DNA from: Schoenoplectus triqueter | Taxonomy: Eukaryota; Streptophyta; Magnoliopsida; Poales; Cyperaceae | Assembly (NCBI GenBank): GCA_964058805.1 | Contig: CAXKVV010000186.1 | Coordinates: forward strand, 1 to 55,666 | Length of the DNA stretch: 55,666 nucleotides | Reading direction: 5' to 3' | Shown here: positions 10,683-22,000 of the stretch, piece after piece | Position numbering within the stretch: the first letter of the stretch is position 1 | Layout: each line of letters starts with the position of its first letter | Program-made: the position numbers and the translations under genes | The notes under the pieces: model-generated | Seen by the model: only the letters and a program-made list of their open reading frames with translations | Database searches by the model: none | Told to the model about the DNA's origin: nothing

Positions 10683-12114
10683 ATGGCTACTTTGGTTACT
10701 GGCATAACTCTACTTCTATTATTCGTTTCCTCTGAAGCAGCTTCATCATTTGATGTGCCAGCCATGTTTGCATTTGGCGACTCAACTCTTGATACAGGTA
10801 ACAATAATGATCTGGCAACATTTGCCCGGTCAAACTTCGCACCCTATGGTGAATCATTCCCTGACAAGAAACCAACTGGTCGTTTCTCTGATGGAAAGAT
10901 TGTGCCCGACTTCATTGTATCAGCATTAAATCTCTCTGATTCACTTCCAGCCTATGCCGGGCACAGAATTACCGCCAATGATATCGGTGTGTGCTTTGCA
11001 TCCGCAGCTACTGGTTTGGATGATGACACAGCTGCCACAACGAATGTACTTACAATTGCTGAACAAGTGGAGAATTTTAAGCTCTATATCAAGAGCATGA
11101 TTGCTTTGAAAGGCGAGGCAGAAACACAAGAATTTCTTAAGAAATCGCTGTTTTTAATTAGCATAGGAGCAAATGACATTATCATTAGCTACTATCTTTT
11201 CGACAAGAAGATTAAATATACACTTCCGCAGTACCATGCATTCCTCCTTGACCGACTTAAGACCTTGCTTCGGGTAATTTGAATCACATTACTGTAATTA
11301 TAACATTAAAAGAAAATCATTATGTCAAGTTATGATGAGCTTAAATCAAATTTTGTATTAAATCAATAGCAATTGCATGAATTGGGAGCAAGGAACTTTC
11401 TCATGGCGAGTCTACCACCAATAGGTTGTCTACCATTACAATTAACTTTTGAGTCCTTCAAAAGAAGCACAATTCCAGGCATTCCAGCTGCTCCACGCCC
11501 CAAGAAGTGCATTCGAGATCAAAACATTGGGGTAGAAAGCTATAACACAAAACTTCAGCAGGCGATCCAAGAGCTTCTGAAAGAGTTCAATTCCAAGGAA
11601 AGAACTAGAGCGGCTTACCTCGATAACTATAGCCCTGTTCTTGACATGTCTAACAATCCCCAGAAATATGGTAAATCAAAGGACCACCTTGTTTTCTTCA
11701 ATTCTTTCATTTTATTTGCTAATTTTGTGTCCTCTACTCTGAATCTTAGTGACCAATGGATTGTGCAGATCAGGAAATGTATTTGCTATATGTGTAAACA
11801 CAGTGAAGGATAAATTTTTCATAGTCTTTAATTACGCTCAAATTATTGATCTAACTTTTTTCCTTTATTGGTGCCAGTTACAACATCGTTGTTTCTGATT
11901 TTGTTTCTTTCTTCTTTCAGGATTTACTGAGACGACAAAGGGATGTTGCGGTTCTGGGTTGATAGAAACAGGGCCACTCTGCAACTCTTTTGACTTGATT
12001 TGCAGAAATCCTTCCCAGTACATGTTCTTTGATTCTGTTCATGGTTCACAGGCCTTGAACAAGGCTGTCGCGGGAAATATCATGAAAGCTGTGTTTGCTA
12101 TGTTGGCAAATTAA
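10683..12114 (+). CDS. GDSL esterase/lipase, secreted SGNH hydrolase
   Basis: Three exons (10683-11273, 11370-11670, 11921-12114) with GT-AG introns give 361 residues, the normal length of plant GDSL lipases. Residues 1-20 (MATLVTGITLLLLFVSSEAA) are a signal peptide, so the protein should enter the secretory path. Block I is AFGDSTLDTGNNN with catalytic Ser34; block III is SIGANDI with Asn164; block V is DSVH with Asp335 and His338, completing the triad. The conserved 'LPPIGCLPLQ' and 'GCCGSGLIETGPLCN' segments are present. I start at 10683; an in-frame ATG at 10617 would add 22 residues ahead of the signal peptide. Plant members hydrolyse acyl esters in wall, cutin or lipid metabolism; the substrate cannot be read here. 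The usual early intron after the GDSL block is absent. The frame is unbroken, so it is likely active. Confidence 0.92.
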
Positions 12115-12770
12115 ATTAGTCATGCCATGAGCATATCATATCAATATGTACAGATAGATATATAGATATGTAAATCTTACAAAGCTGAAGCTCCAATAAA
12201 ATATTTTGATTCGTATTTAAAAATGGAAATTAAAAGTGGCCAAAATTATAAATAATTTTATTTTATTGTGCAAAGAAATAGTTGCCATTTTCTAGAAATT
12301 AAACAAAAGTACTATTCTTTCACGGCTTGACAGATTGGAGTTCAACAAACAGCAGCCTTTATTTCTCTTTCTTATCTAACCTGAGCCCATTTCAGCCCAA
12401 ATCTACTTTTCGAACCTATATGTAATAGAAATCAGTTTCGGTGCCACCACTATTATTGTATTGGAAGACCTTATAGGGTGGTAATGCACAAATACCTTCG
12501 GTATCAGTTATTACAGATTTTATTATTCGTGATAAATGAGTTATTATTAATATATATATATTTTATGTAATTCATTGTGCTATATTGTCATTATCTATGT
12601 TAAAATGAGTTATATTCATATTAATAAAAATTAAATTAAATTAATATAATATAAAATTAATTGCCTAATAAAATCATTGACATAAATAATCACTCGTTTG
12701 AAATAAAAATAAATTCATATCAATTATGATGTCGATTTTGATATCAACATAATTTTTTTTCCTGTCTATA
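12115..12770. other. GDSL 3' region and AT-rich spacer
   Basis: 3' UTR with AATAAA near 12195, then AT-rich spacer. Nothing else recognised. Confidence 0.5.
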
Positions 12771-13242
12771 TATATACTAGGAGTGTCAAAGGGCCGGGTT
12801 AGGTTCGGATCGGGTCATCATTATATTATTATTATTTTGACCCAATCTGAACACAACCCAGTTACAATCGGGTAAAAAAATCTTGACCCATATACAACCC
12901 GATCGAAATATGGGTCGATCTGACCCGACTTGTATAAACAAATTAAATATTAATTAATTATTTTAAATAATTAAATATTAATTAATTATATTAAATAATT
13001 AAATATTAATTAATTTATAATTAATCTAATTAATGTATAATTAAGCTTTAATTAGAACTAAATCATAAAATTACTTCAAAAAATATAATTAATCAGGTCA
13101 GGTCGGTTGATCCGAACTCGAGCTGACCCGATTAGGGTAAAAAAAAAATTAGACCCATATCCAACTAATTTATTTTCAGATTATATCGGTTCGGATCAGA
13201 TTAACCTGACATATCGGGTTAATAATTGACACCTTATATACG
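12771..13242. mobile_element. hAT-like non-autonomous element with 8-bp target duplication
   Basis: The element spans 12779-13234. The left end AGGAGTGTCAA is matched by the right end TTGACACCT (complement AGGTGTCAA). The flanks are TATATACT (12771-12778) and TATATACG (13235-13242), a near-perfect 8-bp duplication as in hAT transposons. Inside each end are GACCCGA/TCGGGT motifs (GGGCCGGGTTAGGTTCGGAT; GACCTGAnCCGACT), a common look of plant hAT MITEs of the 'GGGTGTCAA' type. The middle is an AT-rich TTAATTAAT repeat. No coding capacity. Confidence 0.7.
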
Positions 13243-13661
13243 TATATAAGTAGAATAAATAATGTAGCGGTGTCCTTATCAAAATGTTTCTATAAGTTTC
13301 TAACATATCATACATTTATTATATGGAAAATCATTGTTTAGACTAAAAAAATATATGGCTGTCTAAATAAATATTATATGTTTCTAGTCTGTTGCGTAAG
13401 GTTTTTGATTGGTGGTGACGATAACAAGTGAATAAAATTCCTGGCCACTTTTGTTCATCACGGGCGCTATGATATCAACCTAAAGTCCTCCTTACAGATT
13501 TTTTCCTACTGAGAGTCTGAGATTATGTCGTGGTTTATTTCCATCGTGAACATTGTTTCCGGTTTATAGGATAACGCATTAAAAGAGAGGGTGCAGGTTT
13601 GAGTTATGGCTTGAAGGTGACATACATATCTTGTTTATGTGTTATGGTTTATTTTTTATTT

Positions 13662-13950
13662 TTAAACTAAATAATTGATTTGAGCCACTTAAAATGATTT
13701 ACATATGAAAATATAGGTAGGGAATATATTTTAATTTTTTAGATTTTTTTTTATTATTTTCCTAGATAGTTAGAAAAAAGCTGGATTTAATTATTATGAG
13801 CCGTTTAAAAGAAGTAATTTTTTTAACTATCTAAAAAATAATAAAGAATGTCAAAATTTTCAAAAAAAATAATGAAATTTGATATCCCACAATATTTTAA
13901 CATGAAAAATTACTGAGAAACTTATATCGACCATTTGAGTCATTGATATA
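13662..13950. mobile_element. Degenerate foldback MITE
   Basis: Left arm AAATAATTGATTTGAGCC, then AAAATGATTTACATATGAAA, partly mirrored by the right arm near 13880-13945. The arm sequence is close to the MITE in the P450 intron (ATTGATTTAAATCACTCAAA), so both belong to one family; this copy is more decayed. Confidence 0.5.
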
Positions 13951-13979
13951 TGATATTTTATGTCTATATATATAGATAG

Positions 13980-14373
13980 ACTATTGTGAAAATATTTACA
14001 TTTCAGACGATATATAAATGTGTCAAAAAAAATTTTAAAATCTCAAAAATTTCAATTTATAATTTTTATTAAATTTTTCATATGAAATCCTTGTGGGATA
14101 CAAAAACATTTAGTCTTTTGAGTTTCTTAAGTCACTCTTTTGAATTAAAAAAAACTCAAACATTAAATATTTATTATTATTATTTAGAGTTGTTTCTTTT
14201 AAAATTCAAAAGAGTAGTTTAAAAAACTCAAAACACTCTAAATTGTTTTCATCCCACGAGGTTTTTATATGATAAATTTAATGAAAATCATAAATTAAAA
14301 TTTTTGAGACTTTAAAATATATTTTTTGATATGTTTTGTATATCGACTAAAATACAAATATTTTCACAATAGT
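13980..14373. mobile_element. Foldback MITE, microsatellite-flanked (train member 1)
   Basis: Ends: ACTATTGTGAAAATATTT on the left, and its complement near 14356-14373 on the right. The arms pair through CTTGTGGGATACAAA / TCATCCCACGAGG and AAAAATTTCAATTTATAATT to a centre near 14175. The left flank is (TA)n; the right flank is (TC)n followed by (TA)n and (GA)n. Non-coding. Confidence 0.8.
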
Positions 14374-14410
14374 TTCTCTCTCTCTCACTATATATATAGA
14401 GAGAGAGAGA

Positions 14411-14790
14411 GTAAAGATACCGTAAACTTAACTCAAAAAGTACATCAAATCATCTCCAAATTTTAATTTATCATTCTCATTAAATTTTTTATATGAAAAT
14501 CTTGTGGGATGCAAAAATTTGGAGTGTTTTGAGCTTTTTAAGTTAACTTTTTTAATTTTTTAAAATGATGTTCAAGTATTGAATATATTATTATTATTTT
14601 TAAAGTTGATTTTCAAAAATTAAAAATCATGACTTAAAAAAGTCAAAACACTCTAAATTTTTGCATCCCATAAGATTTTCATATAAATAATTTAATGAGC
14701 ATGATAAATTAAAATTTAGAGATGATTTGATATATTTTTTAGTTAATCTCACGGAAGGCCTCCGTGAGTTTAAACTCATGGTATCTTTAC
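14411..14790. mobile_element. Foldback MITE, microsatellite-flanked (train member 2)
   Basis: The ends are GTAAAGATACC and its complement GGTATCTTTAC. The arms pair almost along their full length, and CTTGTGGGATGCAAAAATTT (about 14490) is mirrored near 14650-14670. The left flank is a (GA)n run, the right flank a (TA)n run. A related copy lies at 35030-35395. Its core resembles train member 1 although the tips differ. Confidence 0.85.
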
Positions 14791-14806
14791 TATATATATA
14801 TATATA

Positions 14807-15185
14807 GATTTTACGATACGTCGCGAAGCAAACATGTATCACAAAATCAAAGTTGAAGTAACCAATCTAATTCACCTCACATAAACTACATATTCAAATT
14901 TTATATGATACCAAAATTGATTATTTTCAAACTTTCTAAATACTTATTTTGGAATTTTTTTAAAACATTATCTCATATATAATAATAAAATAATCATAGT
15001 TACACCAAAAAATAGTCAGCTTTCAAAAATCCAAAATAATAGTTGCAAAACTTCAAAAATAGTAAAATTTGATATTCAACAATATGTATATTATTGTGGG
15101 CTAATTATGATTGATCTTTCGAGCCTTTGGTATGTAATTTGAAAATGAATCAAAACGCTTCTTTATTTCGCCAAGCACTGTAAGA

Positions 15186-15186
<1 letters not shown>
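14807..15186. mobile_element. Foldback MITE, microsatellite-flanked (train member 3)
   Basis: The left tip GATTTTACGATACGTCGCGA is partly mirrored by the right tip (complement GATCTTACAGTGCTTGGCGA). Inside, ATACTTATTTTGGAATTTTT has an inverted partner near 15015-15040 (TCCAAAATAATAGT). (TA)n precedes it and (CT)n(TA)n(AC)n follows. Confidence 0.6.
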
Positions 15187-15261
<75 letters not shown>

Positions 15262-15264
15262 GAC
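15186..15264. repeat. Compound microsatellite (CT)n(TA)n(AC)n
   Basis: About ten CT, about twenty TA and several AC units separate two foldback MITEs. Confidence 0.95.
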
Positions 15265-15276
15265 ACACATAGAGTT

Positions 15277-15447
15277 AGACTATTGTGAAAACGTTTACAT
15301 TTCGAGCCCAAGTGCATACGGATCAAATTTTATCGTAACACGTCCGAAATACAAAAATTTGAGGTATTTTAAATTTTCTAAGTATTTATTTTGGATTTTT
15401 GAAAATCAGCAATAATAATTCAATATTTCATTATTATTTATTTTTGA
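15277..15447. mobile_element. Half of a foldback MITE (train member 4), cut by the gypsy fragment
   Basis: It starts AGACTATTGTGAAAACGTTTA, the same tip as train member 1, and runs through a left arm (GTATTTATTTTGGATTTTTG). The matching right arm is missing: at about 15448 the sequence changes to the Tat gypsy antisense ORF. The retroelement fragment therefore joined this site after the MITE was present, or a deletion removed the other half. Confidence 0.6.
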
Positions 15448-17139
15448 CTAAAGCATGGCTAGCTTCGCAACATTGAGGGCTGCTACTAGGAAAGCGGTGG
15501 AAGAAAGAAACTCGGGGATGATATTCAAAGAAGCATTTCGCGAAGTACTTAACTCCTCCTTCATCTTCGAAATCTCACTGACGTCCCATCGAAGCTTCTT
15601 CACTTCAGTCTCTTGGGCAAGGAGACGCTTTTCGAGGTCGGCCTTCTCGCCAGACATCCGCCAGCCTAGCCTCGAGATCAACAAGGGTTTTAGCCCCGTC
15701 CTCCTTCTCCTTATCTAGCGCCTCCCTCTCTTTTGTTCGTCTCTTTTGTCATTGCTGGAAGAGAGGTGATTCAGACCTTTTTGGCCTTCTTCGATGCAGA
15801 TGAGGAGCTTGCAAGTCATTTTTTTCGAAACTTGGCTGCCTTCTCTTTCATCTTCTTACTACTTTGACCCTTGTAGGCTAGGCCAATATGCTTCGGGGAT
15901 CCATGCCTACATAAAAAATATAGAGTGAGAAGGGAGTATAAAAACTACAAAAGAAAGACAAAACCTAAATTATACTAAGTAATGGTAATAGAGCCAACCA
16001 GCGATAATCTTCCCGATTAGGTCTACAATGGTCTTTTCTTCTTGGGTCAACTCTCTCTGACCGGGAAGTTTGACGGAGGAGTTCTAGCGGTCCTAGCCAA
16101 GACCTTCCCCTCTCCATGACTAGTTAGTGTCGACCGACGGGAGGAAGAAGAAGTCCTAGTTCTAATTGTCCCAAATGGGATTTTATCTCTCTTTCGGATG
16201 GTGATCCAGGAGGTGGAGTCCATGAACTAGTAGTGGAGAAATAAAGATATGGTGAGTTTTCAAAAAGAGGCATTGTCAAAAACTTCTCGATGGTCCTGGA
16301 AAAGTTCTTCAAAAGAGTTCAAATGGCACCAAGCAACTTTGGTCAGTTGGCTCGGAGCAACTCGGAGTGTGGTCAAGACTTCCAGGATGAAGTTACTGAA
16401 GGGAAGCTGTACACCCCACCTTCCTGAGTAACTATAAAACCTCATCTCCTTATTGGTGAAATAGACCCCATCGGTCGCGTTGAGGGAGACTAGTCGGTCG
16501 CTAACCCCCAAATGCTCCTCTAATTCAAACTTCTTCTTGTCGTCAGCAGCTTCGGGTTTGAGTCTATTTGGTTCACGACATCCAGTGGGATGATATAGGT
16601 CTTGGTGATGGCTTCTTGGGGAGTTATCTTTAAATCTTATCACTGAGAAAATAGCATGTTGATGGACTTACTCGACCCTACGACCTTGTGGGGGTCCTCG
16701 GCAGCTATGGCCTTTTTCCTTGAGAAAGTCACTAGGGGTTTCTCATTTTTTCTTTCCCTTTACCCCGGGACGATTGAGTCGCTCCCCTTTCGGCGGAAAG
16801 TGGATTAGTTGATCTTGAAATTATTTTTCTGGTTAGATCTACAAGAATCGAAGTAGATGTATAAGGTACCGAAGATATGCTCTCGGAGCTACCCTCAGCT
16901 ACTATCATATCCCAGGATACTTCATCGGAAGAAAGACTAGTACTCGCGGGATTAAGAAAACTATTAAAAGAGAGTCCGTATGCATCATCTTCTGAAGACA
17001 AGCTGCTTGTGTCTAAGAAATTTAAATCCGAAGAGGACACGTATTTATTGGGAAAGATAGGGGCATCACTACTAGATCCACTAGGTTCAGGCTGGTTAAG
17101 GGGTTCCCCGATCGAACAAGATTCCACCAAAGTATTCAT
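15448..17139 (-). pseudogene. Antisense ORF of a Tat-lineage Ty3/gypsy element (Transposase_28-like)
   Basis: Minus-strand reading. The N-terminus at 17139 is serine-rich (SSSDAPIF, SSLSSEDDAYG, ending RGKGKEKMRNP). Near 16500-16260 follows the signature 'FYSYSGRWGVQLPFSNFILEVL' then 'LRVAPSQLTKVAWCHLNSFEELF', which fits the 'putative gypsy type transposon' domain (Pfam Transposase_28). A coiled-coil part lies at 15684-15448 (EKADLEKRLLAQETEVKKL). Frames change between the pieces, so there are introns or frameshifts. In Tat elements such a protein is encoded antisense between pol and the 3' LTR, which agrees with the LTR lying just to the right on the plus strand. Its function is unknown. No gag or pol of this element remains. 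Confidence 0.6.
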
Positions 17140-17157
17140 GAATTATCCCTACAAGTA

Positions 17158-18693
17158 AAATAGATCGGGAAAAGGACATCAATAACCACCATAATAGTTT
17201 TCTAATCAGATTTATATTTTCATATGAAGACCCGAGCATTATTAACTACTCTACTAAGGTAATTCTATGATTAGCAAAGTAATAAGGGCTGAACTCAAAT
17301 ATCAAGGGACAAGTTTCATTAAGGCAATTCTACTAAGGCAATGACTACAGTCCTAAAGCAATGAAAATTAAGTACAAAGAAAAGCTAAAGAAAACAACCA
17401 AAGACAACAATGGCAAATAGCCTTAAAGTAAATGACCAATGCCAGATAATTGGCAAAGATAATCAACCATGAAAGAAAAGAAGAGTATGGAAAGAAAAAG
17501 TAAGAAGATGAGACAGAAGGGAGGTACCTTACTACTTATGAAGAAGCTTGAGCTTGAGGAAAGAGAAGAAGGCGTGAGCATGAGCTGGAGCTGGAGCTCG
17601 AGAAAGAGGAGATTGCAAAATAATGGCGTGAAAAGGAAATGAAGAAGAAGGCGGAAGTTTATATAGAGGGAGGTGCGGTAGCTGAGGCGTCGAGGACTGG
17701 AGTTCAAAGGTTTAAACGAGGAAGGCGAGAAATGAATAATGCATGTGAACGAATCTAAAGGCTGAAGAGAAATAAAAAAAATGAGGGGGCAAAGAGAAAA
17801 AAAGAGTATAAAATTGTGCACCAAGGGAGATCTTCAATCGCTTTATCGGAATGAAGAGAAATTTCAACAATCGCGTCTCATAGGATCTAGGAGATGAAAG
17901 GACACTGACACATGAGATAGGCTGGCGGTCAGAGAAGGTAACTTCTCGGGAAAGGAAAGAGCAGCACAAGCGCGACTCCTGAAGCAGCACATCCCGAGAT
18001 ATAAATATTCCCTCGCCATCTGAGGAAGCGTTTACAATGAGATATCCATACACCCTCGTGAGGGCTTCGCATCTAACTACTATTATGAAGGACACCCAAG
18101 ACATCACGCGTCCTGAGAGCTACTATCATCGCGCGTCCCGAGGGCTAAAAATGTTGTCGGCTACAGGAGCGCTTATGTGTCTCGACATCACCGAGGGCTT
18201 CAAATATGATCACCATCTTGATCGATTCTTGAGGGCTTACTTCGAGAATCGCCGGTGACAGAGGCACTTGTATGTCCCAATTTTACCCGAGGGCTTCAAT
18301 GTTGATCACCATCTTGGTCAACTCTCGAGAGCTTACCTCGGCGATATGGCCCACATGAACCCAAAGTTGGGAAAGCCCGGCCGATTTGCATATTCATCTT
18401 ATCCTTCACTGATCACGAAGAATAAGCTCGAGGGCTAATTATAGGGTCCAACGCGATTGGGCCTCATCGTGGCCCAGATTCGTCTCAAATACATGTCATA
18501 ACCCCAAGTACAGAGGCTAACCATCTGGTCGGATCTCGGTTTCGACAGGTTTGTTATTGATCTCGGAAGAGACCTATAAATATAAGATGCAGTCCTGCTG
18601 AGAGAGGGATCATAATTTAGGTAAATACACGCACCTATTCTTCAGAGATAGTTAAGACTTTGATATACTATATCTATACCGAAACTCTTATCA
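17158..18693 (+). mobile_element. 3' end and LTR region of the Tat-type gypsy element
   Basis: Non-coding. It includes purine-rich stretches (17460-17530) and repeated blocks such as GAGGGCTTCAAATATGATCA near 18200 and GAGGGCTTCAATGTTGATCA near 18292. An LTR-like promoter (CCTATAAATATAAGATGCAG, 18576-18595) precedes 'GAGAGAGGGATCATAATT'. The LTR probably ends at about CTTATCA (18693), directly against the LINE coding sequence. I could not fix the LTR start. Confidence 0.5.
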
Positions 18694-19051
18694 CCGACTA
18701 TTTCCAAAAAATATCACTAATAGCTTACAACCATATATGAACAAGGTAATTTCGCAAACACAAACTGCCTTGATAAATCGTAGTATTTCAGATAATACCA
18801 TACTAATGCGAGAGGTGATTTACTCTTTTCAAATGCCATCATACAAGAAAAAATCTTTTATATTAAAAGCCGATGTGAATAAGACATTTGATACGATTGA
18901 ATGGGCATTTATACAAGGGGCATTGAAAGAAATTGGGGTCCCGAGGAGTTTAATTGAGCTTATTTTGTCATGCTGGAGAGGTAGTCGGGTGACGATGTTG
19001 GTAAATGGATGAGGGGATGGTTTCATAACCCGACAAGAGGATTAAGATAAG
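18694..19051 (+). pseudogene. LINE segment 1: N-terminal part of reverse transcriptase
   Basis: Codes for NSLQPYMNKVISQTQTALINR (in part), then SFILKADVNKTFDTIEWAFIQG and 'SCWRGSRVTMLVNG', the fingers/palm of a plant L1-type RT with the first catalytic Asp in 'KADVNKTFD'. A frameshift after VNG precedes NPTRGLR, and a TAA replaces the expected Gln codon. The endonuclease domain and the rest of the 5' part are missing, replaced by the gypsy LTR. The segment ends where CACTA-1 inserted. Confidence 0.85.
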
Positions 19052-22000
19052 CACTACGAGAAAAAAAAGAATTAGAATCGGTTTTATAAACAATTTAGCA
19101 CTGGTTATACAATCGATTTTAAAGTAAGCGGTGCTAAATGTTTTATAACCGGTGTTAAAATAAAAGTTTTAGAACCGGTTTTATAAAATTGATTCTATTT
19201 TATTTTAGCAATTAGAACCGCTTTTTCAAATAATCGGTTCTAATCAACTTTCATATTAACACCGGTTATTTGAATAACTGGTTCTAATAAAATTCAATTA
19301 AAACCAGTTATAACTATAATTGGTTCTAATTCATAAGCTAATTAAAATCGGTTTCTTAAAATAACCGGCTCTAAATATATATATATTTTTTAAATAATTT
19401 CTTTTGGTTTTAGTGACCAGTCCATATACCAGCCATCTATATATAAAAAGAAACACATATAGAAACACATATATACCAGCCAAATAAACTGACATAACTC
19501 ACTAAATAACTGAATAACACAAACAAATATATAAGTTACTAAACAATTTAGCAAATATTAGATGCAATATAATTTACAACCATCTCCTTAATTTTTTCGA
19601 TATCTTCTTGTGAATAAGATCGAGGAGCTGATTTGATAGCCTATTAAAAAAATAAAATTTCATTAGTTTGATTAATCAAGCAAATATGTAAAATAATTAA
19701 AGACTAATATGAAGTTTATTTTTTATACCTTTGACAAATTTTTGTTGCTAGAATATGTAGTTATTATATTATGCATCGATTTCATAACATAATAACCACA
19801 CTCTTTACTGCTTGGCTGGTTTGGACTCTAAAATTTTGTAAGAAAAAAATCAATTAAAATAAATTATTAATATCATGTCTAATTATCATTTAAAGTTGAG
19901 AATTACACACCTGAATCGTTTTCTAAGTGAACTTGAGATTTTTTTCTTGAGCGAATTGTTTTTCAATCCAATAATAGCGTAAGGCCCTTATATAATAATG
20001 ATATGAGTTATCAATTATAATACATACTAAATTGTCGAAAATAATAGAAAAAATCTTGCGTATTTAATGCTGGTTGGATAATATATGTTTGATCTTCACG
20101 ATTCAATGAATCCACGACATAAACAATAGAAGGTTTGAGCCGCAGAATCAAAAGAATCCAATGCCCCCTATAATTTATACGTATTAATATGGAGAGATTA
20201 AACAATAGATAAATAAGCAAATTAATTAAGTTTTGAAGTTCTAACTTTTCAATGTACAGAAGAAACATGTAGGAGTTTGGATTCTCACATTTAACAAAGA
20301 ATTGCCCTAAATAATTGATCATGCGGTCGATATCACTTTGAACTTGTGTTTTCGTGCAAAAATATGGATCGATAATTAGTCCTCAAATAATTAGTGTTTC
20401 CGTGCACTAATATTTAGTATTTTTGCACTAATTATCGATCCAGTCTTACAGTTGTCAATTAAGAAACCTTACAATATATACAATAATTAGTCCTCAAATA
20501 ATTATTAAAATGCTAAAAGAAATATTATGCTTATATTCTTACATGCAGAAAATCTGTAGAATCGAGACATTGAGTCATTCATCCTTAAAAAGCTCGATGA
20601 TATCCGTCACGTATACATAAGTCATACTGACGGACTGCATCATGATCACCTTATACAGAAATAATGAATGTCTAGAAAGAGGTTGTAAAGTGTCATCATT
20701 AAAAAGCGGCTCTCTACGAGATTTTAAAATTGGGGCTGGCTCGAATGTTTTTTTCTTGTTGGACATAAATTTTTTTGGTGTATTATCCTACATTTAAACA
20801 TATTAGTGAACAAATAATTTATGAATTTTAAAATTGTAGAGATAAATAAAAGATACATCACAAAGCTCTATAAGGTGTATAAGTCATTTGATAAAGAACC
20901 CAACAAGCTCACCGAACCACTCTGGTCCATTTGGCGGCAGAAACAGAACACAAATGTGGTGAAATCCATCTTTAACCTCATTGAGAGTAACACAGACCTC
21001 ATCGAGTAAGACTGGAGAGCCATGCATATACTCGGTGAGTCCAGTCGGAATAATTCTCCCGATTGCCGCCTGATATCGTTTATCTTTTATCTCAACAAGG
21101 ATATTGCAGGGTGTAGATTCCTAAAATAAAATATAATTAATTGTTAAGTATATGAATTATACTTTAGTAATCATTCAAAACTTAGATTAATTGAGAATAA
21201 ATATATAAATAAATTGACCTTGATAGTCCGAAGCGGATGTATGGTATTGGAGCTACCTTGAGTCGGGAGGATAACTTCATCCATGAAAGGTGATATGTAT
21301 ACCGAATCAGTCGGCATTTGCTGTCTCAATATTCTCTGAAATAAACCATTAAACTGCGCTGTCATTTCCGCCCTTTGTTGTCCCAATAGCTCGCTGAACT
21401 CAGCTTTACTGATGCATTCAGCGTGAGAATCTTTCCCTTTCGACCCCTTCTCGTACACAGTTTTTACACCGGCGCCACCAAATCCTCTCAATCTCCCCGA
21501 ATGCTCAGCCGTCCCAATGAAAGTGGTCAAGACGTCATTATAGCGGTCCGGCTGAAATGATCCTTCCTGAATTATCGATTCTTGTCATTATAGAAGTGGT
21601 CAAGACATCATTATAGTATTTCATTCAAGTATTTCAATTAAAATGATATCTAACATTTCATTACAAGTAACATGCACATATTTTTAATATTTTATAACAA
21701 GAAACATATTGCTCGTTGAAGCAGTTCTTTAGTCGCCGGATTCACAATTTCATAAGTTCTCTCGGCTGTCGGTTTTGCCCTAGCCATGCACCATCTAAAG
21801 CTTTTAATGTCGGTTTTTGAAGTGATGCCCGAGTAGGATGAGGATGATGAAACAACGTCGCTCTCCTTCCATTTTTTCTTTGCGGTGTTATAACCGTCCG
21901 AACCTAGTATGTGAGGATGTAAATTATTTTCAGCATTTGTTCGTGCTTGTGCACTTATCGTCTATCAATACAAATTGAAAAATATTATTTACGCAATAAT

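Noticed and set aside
16877..17158. Plus-strand frame of 93 codons
   Set aside because: Mirror of the Ser-rich minus-strand gypsy ORF; no domain of its own.
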